A DNA stretch of 50,272 nt from Bacteroidetes bacterium UBA7662. GTDB lineage: Bacteria > Bacteroidota > Bacteroidia > UBA7662. The DNA lies in contig DLHS01000012.1 in the NCBI GenBank assembly GCA_002483345.1, positions 1-50,272 of the forward strand, in the 5' to 3' direction. Under the pieces are notes generated by a model that had not been told where the DNA came from, made no database searches, and worked only from the letters and a program-made list of their open reading frames with translations. The position numbers and the translations under genes were made by a program. Shown in pieces: positions 8,475 through 16,951 of this stretch. The stretch's first letter is position 1. The number at the start of each line of letters is the position of its first letter.

Positions 8475-9668
8475 ATGCGATTACTTTCTGACCGTATCCT
8501 TCATCTCGAAGAGTCCCAAACCCTGGCCATGGCACAGCGCAGCCGGGAATTAACAGCCAAGGGCATAGATGTCATTAATCTGAGTCTGGGAGAACCTGAT
8601 TTCCAAACACCTGAACACATCCGTTCAGCGGCTAAAAAAGCCATCGACGATGGTTATTCCTTCTACACCCCTGTTGCGGGTTATCTGGATCTCCGACAGG
8701 CAATCGTCACCAAACTGGAACGCGACAATGGCCTGGCATACAGTCCGGAACAAATCGTGGTTTCAACAGGGGCCAAACAATCTATCATCAATGTATTACT
8801 TTGTCTGATAAACCCTGGCGACGAAGTACTGCTTCCTACTCCGTTCTGGGTGAGTTATGAAAGCATGATACAGCTCAGCGAAGGAAAGACCGTTCGCATT
8901 AACAGTACAGTTGAGCAGAATTTTAAGATTACAGCCACCCAGCTGGAGGCGGCAATCACGCCAAAAACCAAAGCCTTCCTGTTCTCCTCCCCCTGCAATC
9001 CTACCGGTTCGGTTTACACCCGGGCAGAGTTGGAGAGCCTGGCAGCCGTATTTCGCAAATACCCCGATATCATCCTTATTTCAGATGAAATCTATGAGCA
9101 CATCCGATACAATGGCGACCACCACAGCATTGCCCAATGCGAGGGCATGCAGGAAAGGACCGTGGTTGTAAACGGGCTTTCGAAGGGTTTTGCCATGACC
9201 GGCTGGCGTTTGGGGTACATCGCGGCCCCCCTCGAACTGGCCAGGGCCTGTGTAAAACTTCAGGGGCAGTTTACTTCTGCCACCAACAGCATCGCCCAAA
9301 GGGCCGCAATTGTAGCCATGTTAGGAGATATGAAGCCCACTGCTGAGATGAATGAGGCTTTTCTGAACAGACGTAACCTCGTACTCCATCGCCTGAAGGC
9401 TATGCCGGGGGTTGTCCCGAATGAACCCGACGGTGCCTTTTACTTCTTCCCGGATGTCTCGGCCCTGTTTGGAAAAAAAGCCGGTAATATGATCATTCAA
9501 AATGCCGACGACCTTGCCACCTACCTGCTGGAAGAAGCGCATGTGGCCGTTGTAACAGGGGAAGCCTTCGGAAACAGTAACTGCATCCGCTTGTCTTATG
9601 CCACCAGTGAAGCCAAACTTGCCCTGGCGATGGACCGCATGGAAAAAGCCATCTTAAAATTAAGCTGA
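8475..9668 (+). CDS. Pyridoxal-phosphate aminotransferase, class I (aspartate aminotransferase-like)
   Basis: A 397-residue fold-type I aminotransferase. The Schiff-base lysine is K237 in NGLSKGFAMTGWRLGY. Other cofactor contacts visible are NPTG (175-178), D204 and Y207 in ISDEIYEHI, and the C-terminal R in NCIRLSYA that binds the substrate carboxylate. The sequence most resembles the Ib aspartate aminotransferases (aspartate/prephenate), moving amino groups between aspartate and 2-oxoglutarate. The next gene begins 1 nt after the stop codon. A TAACTTCG box at 8445-8452 could act as a promoter but lacks a clear upstream TTG. Confidence 0.9.
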   Translation: MRLLSDRILHLEESQTLAMAQRSRELTAKGIDVINLSLGEPDFQTPEHIRSAAKKAIDDGYSFYTPVAGYLDLRQAIVTKLERDNGLAYSPEQIVVSTGAKQSIINVLLCLINPGDEVLLPTPFWVSYESMIQLSEGKTVRINSTVEQNFKITATQLEAAITPKTKAFLFSSPCNPTGSVYTRAELESLAAVFRKYPDIILISDEIYEHIRYNGDHHSIAQCEGMQERTVVVNGLSKGFAMTGWRLGYIAAPLELARACVKLQGQFTSATNSIAQRAAIVAMLGDMKPTAEMNEAFLNRRNLVLHRLKAMPGVVPNEPDGAFYFFPDVSALFGKKAGNMIIQNADDLATYLLEEAHVAVVTGEAFGNSNCIRLSYATSEAKLALAMDRMEKAILKLS

Positions 9669-9669
9669 G

Positions 9670-10662
9670 ATGACAACTGCCGAAATAGAGGCGTTTTTCA
9701 CAGGCCTGCAGGACAAACGTATTCTGGTGGTAGGCGATGTGATGCTGGATGCTTACCAGTGGGGCAGCGTAGACCGGATCAGTCCTGAAGCACCTGTGCC
9801 TGTGGTGGAAGTACTACGCTACGATGCACGTCCCGGCGGAGCAGCTAATGTAGGGTTGAACCTGGTGCATCTGGGTGTAAAAACACACCTGCTTTCAGTA
9901 GTCGGCAATGATGAAGCAGGCCAGCAACTTCGTCACCTCATGAAAGTTTCCGGTATCCGAATCGATGGTGTTTTTGACAGTGATTACAGGCCCACAACCG
10001 TCAAAACAAGGGTCATGAGCGGCAGCCAGCAATTGCTGCGGATTGACCGCGAACAAAATGCCGATTTGACTGCCGCAGAAACCGAGCCCCTGCAGGCCTG
10101 GTTTGACAAAAACCTGGATCGTTTTGATGCTGTTATCCTGCAGGATTACGACAAGGGGGTACTGAGTCCTGCTTTCATCGGACATATACTCCGTCAATGT
10201 CGGGAAAAGAAGATTCCGACGGCCGTTGATCCTAAAAAACGTCATTTCCAGGATTTCACTGGGGCACGGCTTTTCAAACCCAATCTGAAAGAACTGCGGG
10301 AAGGCCTCAAAATTGTAATTGACCCATCCGACACCGGACAGGTAGATTTTGCAGCCGGATTACTTCAGAAACAGCTGGCCTGCGATCAGGTACTGATTAC
10401 CCTGTCTGAATACGGCGTTTTTTACAAAGACGATCAACAGTCCGGAATCATACCCGCCCATCTGAGAAGCATTTCAGATGTATCAGGGGCAGGTGATACC
10501 GTTATCAGTGTTGCAGCCTGCTGCCTGGCCCAAAACAGTCCGATTGATTTTATGGCCGGGCTTTCCAACCTGGCAGGTGGGCTGGTATGCGAAGAAGTTG
10601 GTGTGGTTCCCATCAATTCCGCTAACTTGCTGCAAGAAGCCTTGGAACATTTAGCTGATTAG
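9670..10662 (+). CDS. PfkB-family sugar kinase, HldE kinase-domain type
   Basis: A 330-residue ribokinase-like kinase. Residues 18-40 (ILVVGDVMLDAYQWGSVDRI) match the kinase half of HldE/RfaE, which phosphorylates D-glycero-beta-D-manno-heptose 7-phosphate at C1 for lipopolysaccharide core heptose. The catalytic base motif GAGD is at 273-276. The C-terminal ADP-heptose synthase (nucleotidyltransferase) domain of bifunctional HldE is absent, so this is a stand-alone kinase, HldA-like. The exact sugar is inferred. It is packed against the aminotransferase (1-nt gap) and trkH (2-nt gap). Confidence 0.85.
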   Translation: MTTAEIEAFFTGLQDKRILVVGDVMLDAYQWGSVDRISPEAPVPVVEVLRYDARPGGAANVGLNLVHLGVKTHLLSVVGNDEAGQQLRHLMKVSGIRIDGVFDSDYRPTTVKTRVMSGSQQLLRIDREQNADLTAAETEPLQAWFDKNLDRFDAVILQDYDKGVLSPAFIGHILRQCREKKIPTAVDPKKRHFQDFTGARLFKPNLKELREGLKIVIDPSDTGQVDFAAGLLQKQLACDQVLITLSEYGVFYKDDQQSGIIPAHLRSISDVSGAGDTVISVAACCLAQNSPIDFMAGLSNLAGGLVCEEVGVVPINSANLLQEALEHLAD

Positions 10663-10664
10663 CC

Positions 10665-12479
10665 GTGAGTCTGCGTAATATCAAAGAAAAGGTAGGTCTC
10701 TTTTTATACCCTCACAAGGATTTAGTGCTTTCGCGCCTGCGTTTCTTACGTGTTCTGGCAAGTTTAGGGGCGCTCGCCATTTTTATACTGTACTATGGTT
10801 TTCCGAACAGTCCGGAAAACGCTGCCTACCTGATAAAACTCACCAAGTCTATTTTTGGCTTTTTCGTTCTTAGTTATGCTGTGCGGGTGTTTTTTGCTGC
10901 TGATAGCTGGGCCTATCTGCGCAGTTCACGTTTCGAAGCCGGTTTAATCCTGCTGTTGCTGCTGGATGTGGTCAGCGTATTTATTCTTAGGGTAAACCTG
11001 CTTGAAAACTTCTTCCACAGCCTGGATATTGAAAATTTTACGCCTTTTTATATACTTTCCATACAGGCATACCTGCTGCTGTTGGTCGGCTTGGAAATTG
11101 TCAAAGTAAGCGCCGGGGTAACCGGTATAAAACTTAAACCGGCCACTACCTTCATCTATTCGTTTATGCTGCTTATCATGTCGGGCACGGGTTTGCTGAT
11201 GCTGCCGGAAATGTCTGTAAGCGGCATCAGCATGCCCTTTGTAGACGCCTTGTTCACCTCGGTCAGTGCCAGCTGCGTAACAGGGCTGGTAGCGGTAGAT
11301 ACAGCCACTTATTTCACTTTCAAGGGGCAGTTGGTCATTCTTGCCCTGATACAGTTTGGTGGGATAGGTATCCTGACTTTCGCGACCTTTTTTGCTCTTT
11401 TTCTGAAAAAAGGGGTGGGCATCTCTCACCAGGCCATGATCCGTGATTTCATGAGTGAAGAATCACTTTTTAATGCCAAAAGCATGCTGTTGCAAATCAT
11501 TGTATACACTATCGTGATTGAAGCGGCTGGCAGCTTGTTGCTTTATCTGCTGTGGGATATGAAGGCCCCCTTTTATGATGACCCCGGAGAAATGTTGTTC
11601 CAGTCGGTCTTTCACAGTGTTTCAGCTTTTTGTAATGCAGGTTTTTCTCTCTTCAGCAATGGTTTATATGAGGATTTTGTCAGAGAAAGCTACATACTGC
11701 ACCTTGTCATCGCGGGTATCATTTTCTTCGGAAGTCTTGGTTTCCCTGCCCTGCGTGATATATTCTCTATCCGGAATGTACGTTCAAGGCTTACGGCTCC
11801 CTGGAAAAACTGGAAACTTTCTACCCGCATAGCCTTGTATGCAAGCATTGTATTGGTAGTGCTGGGTGCCGCCTTGTTTTACCTACTGGAGAGAAACGGA
11901 GCCATGCAGGGGCAAACAGGTCTTGCCGCCTTTGCTACTGCCATATTCCAGTCTGTCACCACCCGTACAGCGGGCTTTAATACCATTGACATGGCAAGCC
12001 TGGGTACTCCCATCGTCATCCTTTTTATATTCCTGATGTTCATCGGAGCTTCTTCCGGCTCTACCGGAGGGGGGATCAAGACGTCTACTTTTGTTCTTAT
12101 CTTTTTATCCGTGATAACTACCATCCGGGGCAAAAAAAATCTGGAACTCGGGGGACGGTCTATCTCTTTCGACCTGCTCAACAAAGCATTTACAGTATTC
12201 ATTTTCTCAGCCACCTACATTCTACTGGGGACATTCTTCCTGGCCATTTTCGAGCCTCAGATACCCATACTGGATCTGGTATTCGAGGAAGTATCTGCTT
12301 TTTGTACCGTTGGCTTATCCCGTGGCATCACAGCCGGATTATCCACCCCCAGTAAAATTATCCTGATCATATCGATGTACATAGGCAGAATCGGAACGTT
12401 GACGCTTGCCTTCGCACTTGCCTCCAGGGTAGAAACAACAGGCTATCGTTACCCGAAAGCCCATATTCTGGTTGGTTAA
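10665..12479 (+). CDS. trkH: TrkH-family potassium uptake protein
   Basis: A 604-residue Trk/Ktr-type K+ channel subunit of the inner membrane. Four pore-like segments carrying the filter glycine are visible (SCVTGL, AFCNAGFS, TTRTAGFNT, AFCTVGLS), as expected for the four-fold pseudo-repeat. The N-terminus has about 100 extra residues with two or three additional membrane helices. It starts at GTG 10665, 2 nt after the previous stop. No TrkA/KtrA regulatory gene is adjacent, so its gating partner must be elsewhere. Its 3' end overlaps the convergent ABC permease gene by 4 nt. Confidence 0.92.
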   Translation: MSLRNIKEKVGLFLYPHKDLVLSRLRFLRVLASLGALAIFILYYGFPNSPENAAYLIKLTKSIFGFFVLSYAVRVFFAADSWAYLRSSRFEAGLILLLLLDVVSVFILRVNLLENFFHSLDIENFTPFYILSIQAYLLLLVGLEIVKVSAGVTGIKLKPATTFIYSFMLLIMSGTGLLMLPEMSVSGISMPFVDALFTSVSASCVTGLVAVDTATYFTFKGQLVILALIQFGGIGILTFATFFALFLKKGVGISHQAMIRDFMSEESLFNAKSMLLQIIVYTIVIEAAGSLLLYLLWDMKAPFYDDPGEMLFQSVFHSVSAFCNAGFSLFSNGLYEDFVRESYILHLVIAGIIFFGSLGFPALRDIFSIRNVRSRLTAPWKNWKLSTRIALYASIVLVVLGAALFYLLERNGAMQGQTGLAAFATAIFQSVTTRTAGFNTIDMASLGTPIVILFIFLMFIGASSGSTGGGIKTSTFVLIFLSVITTIRGKKNLELGGRSISFDLLNKAFTVFIFSATYILLGTFFLAIFEPQIPILDLVFEEVSAFCTVGLSRGITAGLSTPSKIILIISMYIGRIGTLTLAFALASRVETTGYRYPKAHILVG

Positions 12480-13720
12480 GAGGCGCGGATTGCGTCAACC
12501 GGATTCATGCGGGAGGCGCGGATGGCAGGTAAAATGCCTGCCAGCACTCCGATAATGGCGGATACAAACAAACCCAGGTTAATATTGGCGAGCGACAAAA
12601 AGATATCAAAATCAAGTGCTTTGGCAGCCACCAAGGTCATGAGATAAACCATAAACAGCCCCAATATTCCTCCGAGCAGGCTGAGCACTACCGACTCTAC
12701 CAGGAACTGAAAGAGTATAAAGTAATTTTTCGCCCCTAAAGCTTTCTGAATACCAATCTGGCTGGTACGTTCGTAAACCGACACAAACATGATGTTGGCA
12801 ATGCCAAACCCTCCCACCAGTATAGAGAAGCCGCCGATGATCCAGCCGATAACGCCTATCGCACTGAAAAGCTGGTTAAGCTGGTTGGCCAGCAAGCTGA
12901 TTTGATTCAGCGCGAAATTTTCTTCCTGCGCCGGCTTTAACTTTCGGATAGCCCGAAGGGTTCCTCTCAAATCATCTTTCAGCTCATCTACCGGTATCCC
13001 CTCCTTCCCTTTTACCAGGATAAGGGGGTACATGTTTGAGAAATCTGCACCTCTTGTTTTTCGTACCAGGTTTACGGGCACCACAAAGGCATCGTCGAGG
13101 GAGGTATTGATAGAGTTATTGCCCTCCGGCTTAAAAGTGCCTATAACCCGTACTTTCTGACCAAAAACAATCATTTCGTGTCCGATAGGATCCAATCCCA
13201 GAAAAAGCTGGTCAGCTACTTCCTTACCGATGAGAATAGCCCGGGCACCCAGGTAGGATTCTGCCGGGCTGAAATAACGCCCGCGGTCAATTTCAAAATC
13301 GCGCACCTGATCAAAATCATGACTGACCGCCATCACATTAGGATCCTGAATACTGTTTTTGCCGTATTTGGCCAGTTTGCCCTGAAAAGTGGTCATGAGA
13401 CAAACAGCCGCTGCCGTTTCAGAACGAGACTGCAACTGCTCAAATTCTTTGTAAGTGGGCACCGGGCGCATGACATACTTCCACCAGGGATAATCGCTGC
13501 CAAAAGTCCAGGGGAATTTTTCGATATAAATCACCTCATTCCCGAGATTTGACAGGCTGCTTTTTATTTGTGCTTCCCAGGAATCTACAAAAGTAAAGAC
13601 AGAAATGACGGCGAAAATACCGATGGTAATCCCCAACAGCGACAAAAATGTACGCAGTTTATTGGCCCACAAGGCCAGAAAGGCAAAAATGACCCCTTCA
13701 CGGAGCAGTCGTAGCAGCAT
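12476..13720 (-). CDS. MacB/FtsX-type ABC transporter permease
   Basis: About 414 residues: an N-terminal membrane helix (ANKLRTFLSLLGITIGIFAVISV), a large periplasmic MacB_PCD domain (about 45-270), and a C-terminal FtsX domain with three helices and the typical YERTSQIGIQKALGA coupling segment. Such permeases work with an ATPase in lipoprotein or substrate efflux across the envelope. No ATPase gene is adjacent; a matching-type ATPase lies at 16952-17668. The ORF can be extended to 13747, but the ATG at 13720 gives the usual N-terminus. Confidence 0.9.
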   Translation of the reverse strand: MLLRLLREGVIFAFLALWANKLRTFLSLLGITIGIFAVISVFTFVDSWEAQIKSSLSNLGNEVIYIEKFPWTFGSDYPWWKYVMRPVPTYKEFEQLQSRSETAAAVCLMTTFQGKLAKYGKNSIQDPNVMAVSHDFDQVRDFEIDRGRYFSPAESYLGARAILIGKEVADQLFLGLDPIGHEMIVFGQKVRVIGTFKPEGNNSINTSLDDAFVVPVNLVRKTRGADFSNMYPLILVKGKEGIPVDELKDDLRGTLRAIRKLKPAQEENFALNQISLLANQLNQLFSAIGVIGWIIGGFSILVGGFGIANIMFVSVYERTSQIGIQKALGAKNYFILFQFLVESVVLSLLGGILGLFMVYLMTLVAAKALDFDIFLSLANINLGLFVSAIIGVLAGILPAIRASRMNPVDAIRAS

Positions 13721-13763
13721 GATAAGAACAAAAATACACGAAGACACGTCAATCTGTTGACTC

Positions 13764-13785
13764 GTATTGCTTTTCTTCGCAATAC
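13764..13785. repeat. Inverted repeat upstream of queA
   Basis: GTATTGC (13764-13770), 8-nt spacer, GCAATAC (13779-13785). It sits about 12 bp upstream of the probable queA -7 box TATCTTCG at 13797-13804 and could be an operator. No regulator is identified. Confidence 0.35.
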
Positions 13786-13828
13786 ATTATATGTCGTATC
13801 TTCGCAGCCTTGAAATCGTATATACCGC

Positions 13829-14878
13829 ATGAAGTTATCGGAATTTAAATTTGACCTGCCTGCCAGCCTGATCGCTCAACATCCTACCCCCAACCGGGAT
13901 GACTCCCGTTTGATGGTGCTTAACCGCAAGGATGGCTCGATAGAACACAAACAATTCCGCGATATCCTGAACTATTTCGGCGATGGTGATGTGATGATTT
14001 TCAACAACACCCGCGTATTCCCGGCCCGTATGTATGGCAACAAGGAAAAGACAGGTGCCAAAATCGAAGTGTTTTTGCTTCGGGAGTTGAATAAAACCAT
14101 GCGTTTGTGGGATGTGCTGGTTGATCCGGCCCGTAAAATCAGGGTGGGTAACAAGCTTTATTTTGGAGAAAACGATGCCCTTGTGGCGGAAGTAATCGAC
14201 AATACCACCTCCCGTGGCCGTACCATCCGCTTTTTATTCGATGGTACCGACGAAGAACTCAATGCTGTACTCGAGTCTTTGGGCGAAACACCCATCCCGA
14301 AACTGTTGGGTCGTGAAGTAGAAGATGAAGACAAGGAGCGTTTCCAGACCATCTATGCCAACCAGATAGGTGCTGTTGCGGCTCCTTCTGCCGGTTTACA
14401 CTTCAGCCGTGAATTGATGAAGCGTCTTGAGATAAACGGGGTGAATTTCGCCGACGTAACCCTCCACATCGGTTTGGGCGCCTTCCGCTCGGTGGAAGTA
14501 GAAGACCTGACCAAACATAAATCCGAATCTGAGAACTTCATCGTTTCAGAAGAGGCCTGTAATATTGTAAATACCGGTATTGATGCGAAAAAACGTATCT
14601 GCTCCGTAGGTACCACCACCATGCGCGCCATCGAATCGTCGGTTGCCGCAAGCGGGCATATGAAACCGGTTGAGGGCTGGACTGACAAATTCATCTTCCC
14701 TCCCTACGATTTCAGCATTGCCAACAGCATGATTACCAACTTCCACCTGCCTGAGTCAACTTTACTCATGATGGCCGCCGCCTTTGCCGGTTACGACCAT
14801 CTTATGAATGCCTATCAGGTGGCCATGAAAGAGAAATACCGGTTTTTCGCATACGGCGACGCCATGTTAATCATCTAA
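13829..14878 (+). CDS. queA: S-adenosylmethionine:tRNA ribosyltransferase-isomerase QueA
   Basis: Transfers and isomerises the ribosyl part of SAM onto 7-aminomethyl-7-deazaguanine in tRNA to give epoxyqueuosine. The family opening FDLPASLIAQHPTPNRDDSRLMVL is present, as are FNNTRVFPARM, GAVAAPSAGLHFS, the HIGLGAF segment and the C-terminal TNFHLPESTLLM region. Length (349) is standard. A TATCTTCG box at 13797-13804 gives a leader of about 20 nt. A strong terminator follows. Confidence 0.97.
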   Translation: MKLSEFKFDLPASLIAQHPTPNRDDSRLMVLNRKDGSIEHKQFRDILNYFGDGDVMIFNNTRVFPARMYGNKEKTGAKIEVFLLRELNKTMRLWDVLVDPARKIRVGNKLYFGENDALVAEVIDNTTSRGRTIRFLFDGTDEELNAVLESLGETPIPKLLGREVEDEDKERFQTIYANQIGAVAAPSAGLHFSRELMKRLEINGVNFADVTLHIGLGAFRSVEVEDLTKHKSESENFIVSEEACNIVNTGIDAKKRICSVGTTTMRAIESSVAASGHMKPVEGWTDKFIFPPYDFSIANSMITNFHLPESTLLMMAAAFAGYDHLMNAYQVAMKEKYRFFAYGDAMLII

Positions 14879-14886
14879 TAAGAAAC

Positions 14887-14910
14887 AAACCCGCTTCAGA
14901 GCGGGTTTTT
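14887..14910 (+). terminator. Intrinsic terminator after queA
   Basis: A 9-bp stem AAACCCGCT / AGCGGGTTT with a 4-nt loop, followed by further T residues. It lies 9 nt after the queA stop codon. Confidence 0.85.
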
Positions 14911-14924
14911 CATGTCCTGTAATT

Positions 14925-15635
14925 ATGACGAGCGAACTCATCATTGCCCTGCTTACCCTGACTTTCCTGGAAATTGTATTGGGTATTGACAACATCATTT
15001 TCATTTCCATTGTCACCAACAAGCTCCCCAAGGAACAACAACCGCGGGCACGTTTTATCGGACTGAGCCTGGCGATGATATTCCGCATCCTGTTGCTGCT
15101 GGGCATTACCTGGCTGATTGGCTTCTCTAAACCGCTTTTCTCCATCATGGAATTCGAATTCAGCGGTCGTGACCTCATTTTGCTGGCTGGTGGCATTTTT
15201 CTGCTGGGTAAAAGCACTATGGAAATCCACCACAAAGTGGAAGGTGTCGATGAACGTCCGGGGGTTGAGCCCAAAGGAAAAGTAAAGTCGATGGCCTCCA
15301 TCCTCTTTCAGATTGTACTGCTCGATCTCGTATTCTCTTTCGACTCCATTCTGACGGCTGTGGGTCTTACCGACAATCTGCCGGTGATGATGGCGGCTGT
15401 CATTATTTCAATTATCGTGATGATGTTGTTTGCGGGCAAAATCAGTGATTTCATCAATAAACACCCGAGTTTACAGATACTGGCACTATCGTTCCTGATA
15501 CTGATTGGCTTTATGCTGGCGGTGGAGGCCTTCGATCAGCATGTTCCGAAGGGATACATCTACTTCGCGGTTTTCTTCTCTATGATGGTGGAAATGATCA
15601 ATCTCCGGCTCCAGAAAAAACAACGGAAAGATTGA
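14925..15635 (+). CDS. TerC-family integral membrane protein
   Basis: A 236-residue protein with about seven membrane helices. Family hallmarks are EIVLGIDNIIFIS near residue 15 and the second acidic pair in LLDLVFSFDSILTAVGL; these Asp/Glu positions in helices are conserved in TerC/Alx proteins, linked to tellurite resistance and now to manganese export. Metal export is a family-level inference. It begins 15 nt after the queA terminator; no convincing promoter is visible in that gap, so read-through transcription is possible. Confidence 0.9.
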   Translation: MTSELIIALLTLTFLEIVLGIDNIIFISIVTNKLPKEQQPRARFIGLSLAMIFRILLLLGITWLIGFSKPLFSIMEFEFSGRDLILLAGGIFLLGKSTMEIHHKVEGVDERPGVEPKGKVKSMASILFQIVLLDLVFSFDSILTAVGLTDNLPVMMAAVIISIIVMMLFAGKISDFINKHPSLQILALSFLILIGFMLAVEAFDQHVPKGYIYFAVFFSMMVEMINLRLQKKQRKD

Positions 15636-15673
15636 ATTTTGTGCTTCTGAAGTGATTTTCCCCTGTGGTGTGT

Positions 15674-15777
15674 GTGAACGCTGCACTGGGAACGCTTGTG
15701 CTCCGCACTCTCTGGGAAGGTGGCTGCACCACCGGGAACGCTCCGCTGACATCCTTAAATTATTCAGTGCTGACCGG
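15674..15777. repeat. 104-bp direct repeat, copy 1
   Basis: Starts at GTGAACGCTGCACTGGG and ends at GTGCTGACCGG. By eye it differs from copy 2 (15793-15896) at four positions without gaps, and the copies are offset by 119 bp. It holds the inner near-palindrome GGTGGCTGCACCACC. Confidence 0.9.
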
Positions 15778-15792
15778 GAGTATCCGTAAAAC

Positions 15793-15896
15793 GTGAACGC
15801 TGCACCGGGAACGCTTGTGCTCCGCACTCTCTGGGAAGGTGGCTGCGCCACCGGGAACGCTCCGCTGACATCCTTAAATTACTCTGTGCTGACCGG
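15793..15896. repeat. 104-bp direct repeat, copy 2
   Basis: Second copy, about 96% identical to 15674-15777. Here the inner hairpin is fully paired, GGTGGC-TGC-GCCACC, while copy 1 has one changed base. It leads straight into the inverted part of the region (AGCGTTCCC words). Confidence 0.9.
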
Positions 15897-15934
15897 AAAC
15901 GCTCTACTGAACTTCAGCAAAGCGTTCCCCGCAC

Positions 15935-15954
15935 GGTGGGCCTGAAGGCCCACC
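15935..15954. repeat. Hairpin between AGCGTTCCC words
   Basis: An 8-bp stem GGTGGGCC / GGCCCACC with loop TGAA. It is not followed by a T tract on either strand, so it is unlikely to be an intrinsic terminator by itself. Confidence 0.5.
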
Positions 15955-16059
15955 TGCATTCCCAGCGAAGCGTTCCCAGCCGCAGGCATTCACTCTTGCG
16001 CTTTGCACAATTTTCACATAAAACAGAAGAGGCTGCCTTGGTGGAGGCAGCCTCGTGGG

Positions 16060-16281
16060 TCAGTATTCGTCTTCGTTGAAGAAAAAGTCATCTTTGGTTG
16101 GGTAATCCGGCCAGATCTCTTCGATGGTTTCGTACGGTTCACCGTCGTCCTCCAGTTCCTGCAGGTTTTCTATAACCTCCAACGGAGCACCCGAACGGAT
16201 GGCGTAATCAATGAGCTCTTCCTTGGTGGCCGGCCACGGTGCGTCTTCCAGGTGAGAAGCTAGTTCAAGTGTCCAGTACAT
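16060..16281 (-). CDS. DUF2795 small acidic protein
   Basis: A 73-residue, strongly acidic protein opening with MYWTLELASHLEDAPWPATK and ending in KDDFFFNEDEY. It matches the short, highly conserved Bacteroidota protein annotated as DUF2795. No biochemical role is known to me. It stands alone: a TATATTTG box on the minus strand at 16311-16304 places the transcript start about 17 nt before the ATG, though the upstream TTG box is weak. Confidence 0.88.
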   Translation of the reverse strand: MYWTLELASHLEDAPWPATKEELIDYAIRSGAPLEVIENLQELEDDGEPYETIEEIWPDYPTKDDFFFNEDEY

Positions 16282-16303
16282 AATTTGTTCCTTTTAATTT
16301 TCG

Positions 16304-16311
16304 CAAATATA
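16304..16311 (-). promoter_or_regulatory. -7 box of the DUF2795 gene
   Basis: TATATTTG on the minus strand, 22 nt before the ATG at 16281. No clear TTG is seen 19-21 nt upstream. Confidence 0.45.
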
Positions 16312-16397
16312 GATTTTAAGCGATACGTTGGGACGTTTGATAAAATTCACAACGATTAAATTTTGCACAGACTTGTGTAAAAGCCCTGATAAATTTG

Positions 16398-16946
16398 CTA
16401 ACCCCTTGGTAACCACTTAATTTCATCACTTCCACCGTCCAAACAAAGCTTTCTCGAAAGTGTAAAAAGATAGTCAGACAAACGGTTCAGGTATTCCAGC
16501 AGTACAGGTTCCACCGGATTTTCTTCGCCCAAAGCCACTACCTGCCTTTCTGCCCTTCGGCAAACCGTGCGTGCCAGATGACCGTAGGCTGCCTGCTGAT
16601 TCCCTCCCGGTAAAACAAAAGATTTCAATTCCGGAAGCGATTCGTTCATAAAATCGATTTCTGCCTCCAGTTGTTCAACATCTGCTTCCCGCAGATCAGG
16701 CAGACTCATGCGTGATTTCTCAGGATCTGCTGCCAGGTGAGAACCAATTACAAACAATCTGTCCTGTACTTGTGCCAGCATGGCAGCCTGTCGTATATCC
16801 GACTGGCTTGTTCTGAGCAGGCCGATCCAGGAATTCAACTCATCTACCGTACCATAGGCATCTATGCGCAAATTGGCTTTCGATACACGGGTACCGCCAA
16901 TCAGGCCTGTCTGGCCTTTATCACCGGTTTTGGTGTAAATTTTCAT
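16398..16946 (-). CDS. Cob(I)yrinic acid a,c-diamide adenosyltransferase, PduO type
   Basis: Adenosylates cob(I)alamin with ATP to make coenzyme B12. The ATP-binding N-terminus KIYTKTGDKGQTGLIGG and the helix FVLPGGNQQAAYGHLARTVCRRAER are diagnostic of PduO-type ATR; the protein forms a trimeric helical bundle. Length (182) is normal. It is the last gene of the leftward plsC-gatC-ATPase group, 5 nt after the ATPase. B12 use in the cell is also hinted by a BtuB-like receptor at 40852-42663, but the link is only suggestive. Confidence 0.93.
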   Translation of the reverse strand: MKIYTKTGDKGQTGLIGGTRVSKANLRIDAYGTVDELNSWIGLLRTSQSDIRQAAMLAQVQDRLFVIGSHLAADPEKSRMSLPDLREADVEQLEAEIDFMNESLPELKSFVLPGGNQQAAYGHLARTVCRRAERQVVALGEENPVEPVLLEYLNRLSDYLFTLSRKLCLDGGSDEIKWLPRG

Positions 16947-16951
16947 CTTAC

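Larger units (their letters stand above)
15636..16059. other. Non-coding stretch dominated by repeats
   Basis: A 424-bp region with no believable gene. It contains two 104-bp direct repeats, the word GGGAACGCT four times forward (15688, 15734, 15807, 15853) and its complement AGCGTTCCC twice (15921, 15969), and a hairpin at 15935-15954. The opposing words suggest that the transcript, from either strand, folds into a long structure. The open frames seen here are by-products of the repeats. Confidence 0.8.

Noticed and set aside
15486..15851. Open reading frame across the repeat region on the minus strand
   Set aside because: It covers both terC in another frame and the two direct repeats; the protein itself repeats its sequence and has no family likeness. 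It is a by-product of the repeats.
15636..16059. CRISPR array
   Set aside because: Only two copies of a 104-bp repeat at 119-bp spacing; no short regularly spaced repeats with unique spacers and no cas gene.
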